Made by a program: the position numbers and the translations under genes | The notes under the pieces: generated by a model | The model's database searches: none | Told to the model about the DNA's origin: nothing | What the model saw: only the letters and a program-made list of their open reading frames with translations | Shown: piece by piece, positions 46,644-56,051 of the stretch | Numbering within the stretch: the stretch's first letter is position 1 | Layout of the letters: each line of letters opens with the position of its first letter | Origin: Clostridia bacterium | GTDB taxonomy: Bacteria; Bacillota; Clostridia; CAKSNL01; HGM11501 | Assembly (NCBI GenBank): GCA_017411325.1 | Contig: JAFQQJ010000039.1 | Span: 183,361-247,360, forward strand | Length of the DNA: 64,000 nucleotides | Reading direction: 5' to 3'

Positions 46644-49274
46644 ATGAAGAAAATAAAAGTGATTTCAATTACATTGTTCATCGTATTAGCATTGCTTATT
46701 ACTGCAGGATTGCTTTACGGAGACTTTGTTGAATATGGAGAGATAGGATATACCTCTGCCTTGTTTGTGGATTTAACGGCAAAGATCGGAATCTATGTAT
46801 CGGCTTTTTTGGTTTTTGCAATTATCCTTCTCATAAATCTTGTTTTCATCAGAAAAAACCTGAAAAAAACCAACGAGCAATATGCAATAGAGGATCACAA
46901 AGGCATAGTTTTTCTTTTTACAATATTGGCAGCCCTTTTTTGCGCATTGATAATCGGGGGGATTAATTATGAGACGGTACTGCTCTATCTGAACAGAACT
47001 CCTTTCGGAGAGACGGATGCACTTTTCGGCAAAGATATTTCTTTTTATATGTTTACTTTGCCGTTTTATGAGCTTGTTTCGAATATATTTTCTCTTGCTT
47101 TTCTGGCGGGAACAATTTACTCGGCAATCCTGTATTTTATTTACTCGTTAAAAGGGAATTTAAATTCGATAAAAGAAAAAGATGGTTTGATAACTCATAT
47201 TATAACTGACGTTTTGATTTTTATAGGAATCAAAGCATTTTCGCTTTACATCAAAGGTTTTGAAATTCTTTTCGGATCATTTACATCAAATCTTACCGGA
47301 GCCGGAATGACATCGGTTTATTTTTGGAAAACATTTTACAATGTGGCTCCGATAATTTTGATTGTTGCTTCTGCTCTTTTGATTTTCTTTCTTATAAAAC
47401 GTCATAAAAAGCCCTTTGTAATAACTTTAGCATCTGTATCAGCACTTTTCTTTCTGTTTATAGTGTCTTCGGTTGTTTTTCAGACACTTTATGTCAGCCC
47501 CAGAGAAGTAACGGCAGAAGCACCGTATATTGTAAATAATATCGAGGCAACAAAGAAGGCATACGGAATAGACAATATTGAGGAGAAAATATTTAATATA
47601 GAATACAATCTTACAGCTTCAGATATCAAAAACAATTTATCTACCGTAGAAAATATCAGAATAACCGATAATAATGCCACTTTAACTGTGGCAAATGCTC
47701 TTCAGGCTACCAGAGGATATTACAGCTTCGGCGATGTTGATATACTACCGTATATGATTAACGGCGAAAAACGCGGAATAAGTACTGCGGCGAGAGAACT
47801 TGATATAAACAAGCTTGATTCAGGCAGTAAAAGCTATATAAACACAAGGTTAAGATATACTCACGGTTACGGTATCATTATGAGCCACATAAACTCTGTT
47901 ACCGAGGAAGGACAGCCGGATTTTATCGTACAGGATGTTCCTCTGAAAGTTACAGAGGAAGCCCCTGTTATCAAGGTTCCGCAGATTTATTACGGAGAAT
48001 TTACCAACGACTATTCGATAGTTAATACAGAGTATAATGAACTTGATTATATGGAAGACGGAGAGACTGTTGAAACTACCTACGGGGGTAGCGGAGGAAT
48101 TTTACTTACACCTCTTAATAAAATTTATTATTCTGTTAAAAATGCAGACTGGATGATGCTTATTTCAGGCTATATAAATTCCGACAGCAGACTTTTGTTA
48201 AACAGAAACATAATTACAAGAGCACAGAAAATTGCACCTTACCTTTTATTTGATTCCGATCCTTACATTATTGTCAATGATTCCGGAAGACTTATATGGG
48301 TAATAGATGCATATACACTTTCGGACCGTTATCCTTACAGTCAGTATTATTCAGGCATAAACTATATAAGGAACAGTATAAAAGTTACCGTTGATGCTTA
48401 TGACGGAACTGTTGACTTCTATATTACAGACGAAACAGATCCTGTAGCGATGACATATAAAAAGATATATCCCGATGTTTATAAAACAGGACTCCCTGAA
48501 GATATTTCATCACATATCCGCTATCCTGAATTTTTATTCAAAATTCAAATGGAAATGTATGAAAGCTACCATGTGTCAGATCCGGAAACATTTTACAGTA
48601 AGAGCGACATATGGCTTACGGCTAGAGAAAAATATAACAATTCCCAGGAAAAGGATGTGGAACCATATTATAATATTATGCACCTGAAAAGCGAAGAGGA
48701 AACAGATATGGTGCTGATGCTTCCGTTTATTCCTAAAGCAAAACAGAATCTTATAGCATGGGTAGGAGTATCTTCAAACTATGACACTTACGGCGAAATG
48801 GTAGTTTACAAATTCCCGGAAGGCTCTCCCGTAAACGGAACACTTCAGATAGAAAATCTGATTTCTTCTGATCCTGATATATCTGAGCAAATTTCTCTCT
48901 GGGATCAGGGAGATTCAAATGTAATGAAAGGGAATCTGCTGGTTATTCCTATCGAAAACTCAATCATCTATGTGGAGCCGCTTTATATAACCAGCGGAAC
49001 GGAATCTTCTATACCGCAGGTAAAGCGCATTTTAATGGCGTACGGAGACAGAGTTGTTATGGCTGAAAGCCTTGATGAAGCCTTTTCTATGTTGTTCGGA
49101 GAAGTCGCTTCCGACTATCCGTCCGATATTGCCGATGGCGGGGGAACTGACATTGACGGTGATTTAGAAGCAATCAGAAAAATCTACTCAGAGGTGAAAT
49201 CTGCTTTTGAAAGCGGAGACTGGGCTCTTTTTGGTTCAAAAATGGAAGAACTCGAAAAGACGTTGGGTAATTAA
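46644..49274 (+). CDS. UPF0182 family large membrane protein
   Basis: The 876-aa protein has about seven transmembrane helices in its first ~290 residues and a large extracytoplasmic C-terminal part, the pattern of the UPF0182 family, whose function is unknown. Motifs such as YVSPREVTAEAPYIVNNIEATKKAYG and DRYPYSQYYSG are typical. The C-terminal ~60 residues form an acidic helix often seen in the family. The ATG has GAAAGGAAG 8 nt upstream. It is not clearly linked to its neighbours. Confidence 0.88.
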   Translation: MKKIKVISITLFIVLALLITAGLLYGDFVEYGEIGYTSALFVDLTAKIGIYVSAFLVFAIILLINLVFIRKNLKKTNEQYAIEDHKGIVFLFTILAALFCALIIGGINYETVLLYLNRTPFGETDALFGKDISFYMFTLPFYELVSNIFSLAFLAGTIYSAILYFIYSLKGNLNSIKEKDGLITHIITDVLIFIGIKAFSLYIKGFEILFGSFTSNLTGAGMTSVYFWKTFYNVAPIILIVASALLIFFLIKRHKKPFVITLASVSALFFLFIVSSVVFQTLYVSPREVTAEAPYIVNNIEATKKAYGIDNIEEKIFNIEYNLTASDIKNNLSTVENIRITDNNATLTVANALQATRGYYSFGDVDILPYMINGEKRGISTAARELDINKLDSGSKSYINTRLRYTHGYGIIMSHINSVTEEGQPDFIVQDVPLKVTEEAPVIKVPQIYYGEFTNDYSIVNTEYNELDYMEDGETVETTYGGSGGILLTPLNKIYYSVKNADWMMLISGYINSDSRLLLNRNIITRAQKIAPYLLFDSDPYIIVNDSGRLIWVIDAYTLSDRYPYSQYYSGINYIRNSIKVTVDAYDGTVDFYITDETDPVAMTYKKIYPDVYKTGLPEDISSHIRYPEFLFKIQMEMYESYHVSDPETFYSKSDIWLTAREKYNNSQEKDVEPYYNIMHLKSEEETDMVLMLPFIPKAKQNLIAWVGVSSNYDTYGEMVVYKFPEGSPVNGTLQIENLISSDPDISEQISLWDQGDSNVMKGNLLVIPIENSIIYVEPLYITSGTESSIPQVKRILMAYGDRVVMAESLDEAFSMLFGEVASDYPSDIADGGGTDIDGDLEAIRKIYSEVKSAFESGDWALFGSKMEELEKTLGN

Positions 49275-49292
49275 CAGAAAAGAGGTATTGCT

Positions 49293-49772
49293 ATGGCAAA
49301 AGAAGTTAAAACAAATGCTATGAGAATTCTTGATAAAGCAAAAGCTTCTTACATTCCGCATCATTATAATGCAGATGACGGAAAGATAGATGGAATTTCT
49401 GTAGCGGAAAAAATAGGATATCCGAAAGAAATTGTATACAAAACCCTTGTAACAGTTGCACCTTCGAAACAGTATTATGTTTTTGTTATTCCGGTTGAGA
49501 AGGAGCTGGACTTGAAAGCGGCAGCAAAGTCGGTAGGGGAGAAATCGGTTGAAATGATACATGTAGCCGATATAAATAAGGTGACGGGCTATATACGAGG
49601 AGGCTGCAGTCCTGTAGGCATGAAAAAAGAGTATAAAACTGTTATAGATGAAAGTGTTTCCTCGCTGGATAAGTTCTTTGTCAGTGCCGGCAAAATCGGA
49701 GCACAACTTGAAATAGCACCTTCAGAGCTTAAAAAGGTTGTAGATTACGATGTTTATCCCATAACCTTTTGA
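49293..49772 (+). CDS. ybaK: Cys-tRNA(Pro)/Cys-tRNA(Cys) deacylase (YbaK/EbsC)
   Basis: The 159-aa YbaK-type trans-editing enzyme hydrolyses mischarged aminoacyl-tRNA. KTNAMRILDKAKASY, a conserved lysine in PKEIVYKTLVT, and the central GYIRGGCSPVGMKK loop are characteristic. The ATG follows AAAGAGGTA. It lies 18 nt after the UPF0182 gene and is probably on the same transcript. Confidence 0.93.
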   Translation: MAKEVKTNAMRILDKAKASYIPHHYNADDGKIDGISVAEKIGYPKEIVYKTLVTVAPSKQYYVFVIPVEKELDLKAAAKSVGEKSVEMIHVADINKVTGYIRGGCSPVGMKKEYKTVIDESVSSLDKFFVSAGKIGAQLEIAPSELKKVVDYDVYPITF

Positions 49773-49778
49773 TTTTAA

Positions 49779-49807
49779 TTGACAACAGTGCTTATGTGTG
49801 GTAAAAT
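49779..49807 (+). promoter_or_regulatory. strong promoter of the beta-galactosidase gene
   Basis: A consensus TTGACA at 49779-49784, a 17-nt spacer and TAAAAT at 49802-49807 with TGTG before it (extended -10). Confidence 0.85.
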
Positions 49808-49856
49808 ATTAAGGAGCTAATGTCACTCTGTGACAGAAAAAAGAAAGGGGAATATT

Positions 49857-51662
49857 ATGTTAACGGTAAAAGATAAAAAGTTTTACTTAAACGGTGAAGA
49901 ATTTAAAATTCACAGCGGTTCATTGCATTATTTCCGTGCACTTCCCGAATATTGGGAAAGCTTGCTTACAAAAATAAAAGCCGCAGGCTTCAACTGCGTG
50001 GAAACCTACACCTGTTGGAATTTGCACGAACCTCACAAGGGCACATTCAATTTTGAAGGAATGCTTGATCTTGAACGTTTTATTGAGACTGCAGACAAGG
50101 TTGGGTTGAAAGTTATTTTAAGAACAGGTCCTTTTATTTGCGCGGAATGGGAGAACGGCGGTCTTCCTGCATGGCTTTTAAAGGATCCTTCGATAAGATT
50201 GAGGTGCAATTCTGAACCTTATATAACACATCTTCACGACTGGTTCCGCGTTTTACTTGCAAAAATCAAGCCTTATCTTGATACAAACGGCGGGCCCGTA
50301 ATCACAATGGCTGTTGAAAATGAATACGGTTCCTTTGGTGATGACTTTTCTTATCTGGCAAAAGTAAAAGAAATTTATCTTGAAGCAGGGATTGATTGCC
50401 TTCTCTTTGCATCTGACGGAAGCGGAGAATTTTATTTCTGTACCGGCAGAGCGGATATGGATATGATTCAGGCAACAGACTTCGGCGTTGGAAATGCAAA
50501 AAATGAAATTGTAAGAATAGATCAGTTCGATAACCGTATGCCGTATTTCTGCGTTGAATACTGGGCAGGAAACTTCTCTTCATGGTGTGAGGCAGCTTGT
50601 TACAAGGACAGCATTGAAAAGACAAAACAGGATATAAACGATATGGTTGATCTTGGTGCAAGCTTTAATGTTTATATGATTTACGGCGGCACAAACTTCG
50701 GCTTTACAGGAGGTGCCAACACAACAGGGCCTACTCCTATACGTTATTTTACTACAAGCTATGACTATGATGCTGCAATAACCGAATGGGGTGGATATAC
50801 TCAGCGTTATTTCGATATGAAAGAAGCTCTTGAACGTGACGCAGGAAAGCCTTCCGGCATTCCTGTTCCTCCTTCACCTACATTCCAGAATATCGGAGAA
50901 GTTGCTCTTACCGAGTGTGCAAATCTTTTCGATAATCAGCATATCGGAAACAAGTATCACAGCACAACCGTTGAATGTATGGAACACTTCGACCAGAATT
51001 TCGGATACATTTTATACAAAAAGGTTATGGATTATACCTGCCCTGTAGACTATGTGGATATGGTTGATATGAGAGACAGAGCATATGTTTTCTTAAACGG
51101 TGAATTTATGGGTATGCGTCAGCGCGGCGAGGATGAAACGGCTGTTAAGCTTCCCAGAACTTTAGTTAAGGGCGATGTTATAGAAATACTTGTTGAAAAT
51201 ATGGGTAGAATCTGCTTCGCACGTCCTACATACCTTGGTGACAGAAAAGGTATTTTAGGCGGTGTGTTCCTTTCTTCACATCCCACAGTGGGCGGAAAGT
51301 GTGCATTTAACTGGGATGTAACCTGCTTTGAAATGGATAACATTGAAAAGGTTAACTATAAGGAAGGTACAGAGACAAAGTGTCCTGCGTTTTTCAAAGG
51401 AAGCTTCAAAGCAGAAAATCAGGACAGCTGCTTTATCCATTTTGATAACTTTACAAAAGGGTATATTTTTGTAAACGGATTCAATCTGGGAAGATACTGG
51501 GACAGAGGTCCTCAGACTGCACTTTATCTTCCCGGTGCACTTCTTAAAGAAGAAAACGAGATTGTTGTTTTTGAGGCCGAAGGCTTAAAAGGTGCGCCTG
51601 TACTTACATTTGATGATAAGCACGGACTTGGCGATCATAATCCGGAAGTAATTGTTAAATAA
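49857..51662 (+). CDS. beta-galactosidase, GH35
   Basis: A 601-aa GH35 enzyme releasing terminal beta-galactose. The barrel begins at SGSLHYFRALPEYW and includes ETYTCWNLHEP, RTGPFICAEWENGGLP, AVENEYGS (acid/base glutamate near residue 154) and VEYWAGNFSSW (nucleophile glutamate near 233). A C-terminal beta-sandwich part has FVNGFNLGRYW. No signal peptide is found, so it is cytoplasmic. The ATG at 49857 (AAAGGGG upstream) is preferred over the GTG at 49830. It has its own strong promoter and terminator, far from the other glycosidases. Confidence 0.93.
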   Translation: MLTVKDKKFYLNGEEFKIHSGSLHYFRALPEYWESLLTKIKAAGFNCVETYTCWNLHEPHKGTFNFEGMLDLERFIETADKVGLKVILRTGPFICAEWENGGLPAWLLKDPSIRLRCNSEPYITHLHDWFRVLLAKIKPYLDTNGGPVITMAVENEYGSFGDDFSYLAKVKEIYLEAGIDCLLFASDGSGEFYFCTGRADMDMIQATDFGVGNAKNEIVRIDQFDNRMPYFCVEYWAGNFSSWCEAACYKDSIEKTKQDINDMVDLGASFNVYMIYGGTNFGFTGGANTTGPTPIRYFTTSYDYDAAITEWGGYTQRYFDMKEALERDAGKPSGIPVPPSPTFQNIGEVALTECANLFDNQHIGNKYHSTTVECMEHFDQNFGYILYKKVMDYTCPVDYVDMVDMRDRAYVFLNGEFMGMRQRGEDETAVKLPRTLVKGDVIEILVENMGRICFARPTYLGDRKGILGGVFLSSHPTVGGKCAFNWDVTCFEMDNIEKVNYKEGTETKCPAFFKGSFKAENQDSCFIHFDNFTKGYIFVNGFNLGRYWDRGPQTALYLPGALLKEENEIVVFEAEGLKGAPVLTFDDKHGLGDHNPEVIVK

Positions 51663-51698
51663 AAAATTCCCATCGGATATTCCGATGGGAATTTTTTT
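51661..51698. terminator. bidirectional terminator between convergent genes
   Basis: A 17-bp stem (AAAAAATTCCCATCGGA with its complement) around TAT, ending in T residues on both strands. It separates the beta-galactosidase gene from the ACT-domain gene. Confidence 0.95.
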
Positions 51699-51703
51699 GT
51701 TTG

Positions 51704-52129
51704 TCAGTTTTTCTTGAAATCTTCTTTGCTGTACAATGTTACATTGTGCTGCTTTAAGGTTTCTACGCCTTTTTTACCGTCTTCAAATCTGAATACAGCA
51801 TAAGCCTCTTCGCCGGAAACGGCAGTAAAAGCATACATATATTCTATGTTAATGTTTTCATTATCAAGAATTTCGAGTATTGCAGATAAACTTCCTACTT
51901 CGTGTTTTATCATAGCAACAGTTACTTCCGTTATCGAAACTATGATATCGTTTGCCTTTAAGATGTCGTAGCCCTTTTGATAATCGCTTACAACCATTCT
52001 TAAGATGCCGAAATCGGCTGTATCAGCTATTGACATTGCATCTATATCGATGTGCTCTTTTGTGAGAAGATCCGTGATTTTGGCAAGAGAGCCTTTTTTA
52101 TTTTCTAAAAATACTGAAAGCTGTTTCAT
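51704..52129 (-). CDS. tandem ACT-domain protein
   Basis: A 141-aa protein made of two ACT domains (about residues 1-65 and 70-138), which bind amino acids and act as regulatory modules. The first begins KQLSVFLENKKGSLAKI and the second contains HEVGSLSAILEILD. AGGAGG is 8 nt before the ATG. It follows the phenylacetate-CoA ligase gene by 15 nt. This pairing is common in clostridia and archaea and suggests a link with aromatic amino acid or arylacetate metabolism, but the ligand is unknown. Confidence 0.88.
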   Translation of the reverse strand: MKQLSVFLENKKGSLAKITDLLTKEHIDIDAMSIADTADFGILRMVVSDYQKGYDILKANDIIVSITEVTVAMIKHEVGSLSAILEILDNENINIEYMYAFTAVSGEEAYAVFRFEDGKKGVETLKQHNVTLYSKEDFKKN

Positions 52130-52144
52130 GTTATAATCCTCCTA

Positions 52145-53446
52145 TTAGTGAAGTTTTCTTTTATCGATTACTCTTACAGCTTTACCTTCGCTGCGGGCGA
52201 TACTCTTAGGACTTACGAGATGTACCTTGGGGCCTATTCCGAGCATATCACGAAGTGCTGATTCAAGCTGTTTTTCTTTTTGTGTTATCGCTTTAACGGT
52301 ATCATCAAAGTGTTCGGGAGAAATCTCTACATTGACATCGATTGTGTCCGTGTTGTTTACACGATCAACCACTATCTGATAATTGGGAGAATAACCTTCT
52401 TTAATAAGGACTGTTTCAATCTGAGAGGGGAATACATTAACACCTCTTATAATCATCATATCGTCGCTTCTTCCGGAGGGCTTAAGCATCTTGATGTGTG
52501 TTCTTCCGCAGGAACATTTTTTTCTGCTTAAAACGCAGATGTCTCTTGTTCTGTATCTGATAACAGGGAAAGCCTCCTTGTCGAGGCAGGTAAATACCAA
52601 CTCACCGGGAGTGCCTTCGGGAAGAACTTCACCTGTATCGGGATCAATTATTTCGGGAAGGAAGTGGTCTTCGTTAATATGCATACCGGTTTGTTCTTCG
52701 CATTCAAATGATACGCCGGGGCCGCTGATTTCTGTGAGTCCGTAGATATCATATGCTTTAATACCGAGAGATTTTTCGATATCTCTGCGCATTTCTTCTG
52801 TCCAGGGCTCTGCACCGAAAATGCCGGCCTTGAGGAAGTTATCTTCAGGCTTATAACCCATTTCCTTAAGTGTTTCGCCTATGTAAGCGGCATAGGAAGG
52901 TGTGCAGCAGATGATAGAAGATTTGAGGTCCAGCATAAACTGTATCTGACGTTCTGTGTTTCCCGAGGACATAGGAACCGTAAGACAACCTACCTTGTGC
53001 GAACCGCCGTTGAGGCCGGGGCCGCCGGTAAATAATCCGTAGCCGTACGCAACCTGACATACATCGTCTTTTGTTCCGCCGGCTGCAACGATTGCACGGG
53101 CACAGCAATCTTCCCAGAGATTAATGTCGTTTTGTGTATAATAAGCGATTACTCTTTTTCCGGTTGTTCCTGATGTAGACTGAATTCTCACGCACTCGGA
53201 AAGCGGAACAGCGAGCATACCGTAAGGGTATGTTTCGCGCAAATCTCCCTTTGTTATAAAGGGAAGCTTGTGTAAGTCTTCAATGCCGTGGATATCTTCG
53301 GGCTTAACACCTTTTTCGTCCATGAGATTACGATAGTAGGGAACATTGTCGTAAACATGTTTAATCTGCTTGACAAGTTTTTCTGATTGAAGAGCCTTGA
53401 TTTCATCAACAGGCATAGTTTCAATATCTTTCTGATAGAATTTCAT
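52145..53446 (-). CDS. paaK: phenylacetate-CoA ligase
   Basis: A 433-aa adenylate-forming ligase that activates phenylacetate or a related aryl acid with ATP and CoA. The ATP loop SGTTGKR, YGLTEISGPG, and the C-terminal RSEGKAVRVIDKR with the catalytic lysine are present, and the length is normal. The ATG at 53446 is chosen; the GTG at 53458 overlaps the AAGGAG site. It heads an operon with the ACT-domain gene. Such ligases in anaerobes commonly handle products of phenylalanine or indolepyruvate oxidation. No ferredoxin oxidoreductase gene is beside it. Confidence 0.92.
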   Translation of the reverse strand: MKFYQKDIETMPVDEIKALQSEKLVKQIKHVYDNVPYYRNLMDEKGVKPEDIHGIEDLHKLPFITKGDLRETYPYGMLAVPLSECVRIQSTSGTTGKRVIAYYTQNDINLWEDCCARAIVAAGGTKDDVCQVAYGYGLFTGGPGLNGGSHKVGCLTVPMSSGNTERQIQFMLDLKSSIICCTPSYAAYIGETLKEMGYKPEDNFLKAGIFGAEPWTEEMRRDIEKSLGIKAYDIYGLTEISGPGVSFECEEQTGMHINEDHFLPEIIDPDTGEVLPEGTPGELVFTCLDKEAFPVIRYRTRDICVLSRKKCSCGRTHIKMLKPSGRSDDMMIIRGVNVFPSQIETVLIKEGYSPNYQIVVDRVNNTDTIDVNVEISPEHFDDTVKAITQKEKQLESALRDMLGIGPKVHLVSPKSIARSEGKAVRVIDKRKLH

Positions 53447-53483
53447 CTTGAAGTACACTCCTTATAAATGTATTTAATTATAT

Positions 53484-53512
53484 AGTATAAATTTTGATTC
53501 GGGATTTGTCAA
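53484..53512 (-). promoter_or_regulatory. promoter of the paaK-ACT operon
   Basis: Read on the minus strand: TTGACA (53507-53512), a 17-nt spacer and TATACT (53484-53489). The -35 contains the TGA stop of the upstream AraC gene. Confidence 0.85.
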
Positions 53513-54249
53513 TCATTTTTTCTGTATGTGCTTGGTGAAACCCCAAATTCTTTCTTGAATTCTTTGGAAAAGTAAAACTGATCGTAAAATCCTGTCTCTA
53601 TTGCTATATCGGAAATAGATTTATTTGTGTTCAAAAGCAATGCTGTTGCGTGTCGGATTCTGCATTTTCTGATATATTGTTTCGGAGACGCATTCAAATA
53701 GCGTGTAAACAGTTTGTATACGGCTGATTCTGAGATGTTTGCGGATTTTGCAAGATCTGCAATCGTAAAATTTTGTGAATAATTTTTTTCAATATAGGAA
53801 ATGAAAGGGACGAGCCTTTGGTTTATCGAACCGCTGTTGTTATTATCCAGGTGTTTTTCCGCATGGTAAATAATTGAATATTCCAAAGATTTTTTGAAAA
53901 AATGATCAATAACAGGATTTGATTCCCTTGCAGAAAAGAATTGAATCAGCTTTACGGATAATTCGTCATCTGAAGGAATGCGAAGAAAATAATCCTTTTC
54001 GGAAAAAGAGATGTCGCTATCTATTATATGATAGGAGAAAGTGGTCATAGAAAATTCATTTTTCGAATCATTCGGTATGGTTACTGCTGAAAACGGGGGG
54101 ATAATCAGTATTTCACCTTCTTTTACCGTATCGGTTTTACCTGCGCAGCAAATCTTAAAGGTTCCTTTTTTGACAAATACAATTTTTGTGAAGATATCAT
54201 TTTTGAAATCTGTATGGTCGCCAATGGTGAGATTATATCTTAAGTCCAT
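53509..54249 (-). CDS. AraC family transcriptional regulator
   Basis: A 246-aa regulator with a weak cupin-like N-terminal half and a clear double helix-turn-helix at its C-terminus (IADLAKSANISESAVYKLF, IAIETGFYDQFYFSKEFKK, FGVSPSTYRK). The ATG at 54249, with AGAGGTGAT 4 nt upstream, is taken; the frame's extension to 54345 runs across the promoter. It is divergent from recJ and directly upstream of paaK on the same strand. Its target is not obvious from context. Confidence 0.9.
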   Translation of the reverse strand: MDLRYNLTIGDHTDFKNDIFTKIVFVKKGTFKICCAGKTDTVKEGEILIIPPFSAVTIPNDSKNEFSMTTFSYHIIDSDISFSEKDYFLRIPSDDELSVKLIQFFSARESNPVIDHFFKKSLEYSIIYHAEKHLDNNNSGSINQRLVPFISYIEKNYSQNFTIADLAKSANISESAVYKLFTRYLNASPKQYIRKCRIRHATALLLNTNKSISDIAIETGFYDQFYFSKEFKKEFGVSPSTYRKND

Positions 54250-54267
54250 TTTATCACCTCTTGGTAT

Positions 54268-54296
54268 ATTATATATAATAAAAACGAATTTGTCAA
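54268..54296 (-). promoter_or_regulatory. consensus promoter of the AraC gene
   Basis: Read on the minus strand: TTGACA (54291-54296), a 17-nt spacer and TATAAT (54268-54273). Both hexamers are perfect, unusual for a regulator gene. Confidence 0.85.
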
Positions 54297-54302
54297 AACC
54301 TA

Positions 54303-54331
54303 TTGAAAATAAAATTAAATAGTGATATAAT
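54303..54331 (+). promoter_or_regulatory. promoter of the recJ-apt-rel operon
   Basis: TTGAAA at 54303-54308, a 17-nt spacer and TATAAT at 54326-54331 with TGA before it (extended -10). It lies back to back with the AraC promoter. Confidence 0.8.
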
Positions 54332-54360
54332 AAAAAGAAAAACATCCGGAGGTGAAGAGC

Positions 54361-56037
54361 TTGAGCGAAGTGAATTGGATAATTAAAAATAAGGATGTTT
54401 CGGACGAAACCGTACTGTCATTAATGGGAGATCTGGGCTGCGGCTATCTTTTGGCGTCGGTTTTATGTGCACGCGGAATTACAAATGCTACGGAAGCAAA
54501 AAAGATAACAGAACACAGTGAAATCTGGCACGACCCTATGATGCTTCCCGATATCGCACTTGCAGTAAACCGTATTAAAAATGCAAAGGCCAGAGGAGAG
54601 CTGGTGGCCGTTTACGGTGACTATGATGCCGATGGCATTACAGCCACAGTTATAATGCAAAGCTGTCTTGAAGAGTATGGTCTTAAGGTTATAAAATACA
54701 TACCATCGCGAAGCGATGAAGGCTACGGTCTTAATACTGTTGCCATAGACAGACTTAAATCTGAAGGGGTAAGTCTCATCGTGACTGTGGACTGCGGAAT
54801 ATCTTCGAAAGCAGATATTGACTATGCAAAAGGAATCGGAATAGATACAATCGTTACAGATCATCACAATTGTCCGGAAGAATTACCTTCTTGTATCGCT
54901 GTGGTAAATCCGAAAAGGAAGGACAGTTTATATCCGTGCAGATTCCTCGCAGGAGCAGGAGTGGCATATAAATTTGCTTGTGCACTTCTCGGCTTGGAGG
55001 CTTCGGAGAATTTTCTTGAATTTGCTGCAATCGGTACTGTTGCCGATGTTGTGGAAATTCAGGACGAAAATCGTAAAATAGTAAACGAAGGACTTAAGAT
55101 TATTAACAGTACACCTTCGTGCGGAGTGGAAGCGCTCCTTATGGCTGCATCTAAGACGGAGGCGGACAGCACGACGCTGGCATTTATTATCGGCCCAAGA
55201 ATAAATTGTGCAGGCAGAATGGAAAGCCCTGAGCCGGCATACAAATTGTTGAAATCTGCAAATATTGAAGAAGCGGCGGGCTTTGCGGAACAACTCAATC
55301 AGCTTAACAGAGAAAGACAAAAATCCGAGCAGGAAATTTACGAAGAGGCAATAAGCGAAATCAAGCGACGTTCATTACACAATGACAAAGTTATAATAGT
55401 GGGAGGAACGAACTGGAATCCGGGAGTAATAGGGATTGCGGCAGCTAAAATAACAGAAAAAGCTTACAAGCCCTGTATACTTATTGCATATGATAAAAAC
55501 GGAGAAGGACGTGCATCGGGGAGAAGCACTGAAGGGTTCAACTTATACGAGGCACTTAAAAACTGCGAATCTCTTCTTACTAAATACGGCGGTCATTCTC
55601 AGGCGGCAGGACTGAGTATTCTCAGGGAAAATGAGGAAGAATTCAGAAGTATGATGAATAAATACGCTGATAATGTTATGACGAAGGATTCGGAAATCAG
55701 AAAAGTTATGATTGACGCTCTGGTTACGCCGGAGGTTATAACTGTCAACGGAATACGGGAACTTTCGCTTTTGGAGCCTTTCGGAACAGGCAATGAAAAA
55801 CCGGTTTTTGCAATAGCTGATGCTAAAATAGCCGATATGAGGGAGCTTTCGGAAGGGAAACACCTGAAGCTCGTATTGAGAAAAAAAGACTGCAATATTG
55901 ACGCAATAGCTTTCGGATACGGGCCTCTTGCCAAGAAATTATATAAAGGTATGTCGGTGCATATATCGGGAAATATTGAGATTAACGATTACACAGGCAA
56001 TCCTCAGATTATAGTAAAAGATATTTTATATAAATAA
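54361..56037 (+). CDS. recJ: single-stranded-DNA-specific exonuclease RecJ
   Basis: A 558-aa 5'-3' ssDNA exonuclease used in recombination and mismatch repair. It has the DHH-family motifs GDYDADGI (~86) and DHHN (~167), the DHHA1 motif GGHSQAAG (~410) and a C-terminal OB-fold-like part. The TTG at 54361 lies 8 nt after GGAGG and is preferred over the GTG at 54352, which overlaps that site. It starts an operon continuing with apt and rel, a frequent Bacillota order. Confidence 0.95.
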   Translation: MSEVNWIIKNKDVSDETVLSLMGDLGCGYLLASVLCARGITNATEAKKITEHSEIWHDPMMLPDIALAVNRIKNAKARGELVAVYGDYDADGITATVIMQSCLEEYGLKVIKYIPSRSDEGYGLNTVAIDRLKSEGVSLIVTVDCGISSKADIDYAKGIGIDTIVTDHHNCPEELPSCIAVVNPKRKDSLYPCRFLAGAGVAYKFACALLGLEASENFLEFAAIGTVADVVEIQDENRKIVNEGLKIINSTPSCGVEALLMAASKTEADSTTLAFIIGPRINCAGRMESPEPAYKLLKSANIEEAAGFAEQLNQLNRERQKSEQEIYEEAISEIKRRSLHNDKVIIVGGTNWNPGVIGIAAAKITEKAYKPCILIAYDKNGEGRASGRSTEGFNLYEALKNCESLLTKYGGHSQAAGLSILRENEEEFRSMMNKYADNVMTKDSEIRKVMIDALVTPEVITVNGIRELSLLEPFGTGNEKPVFAIADAKIADMRELSEGKHLKLVLRKKDCNIDAIAFGYGPLAKKLYKGMSVHISGNIEINDYTGNPQIIVKDILYK

Positions 56038-56051
56038 AAGGAGTTTTAAAA

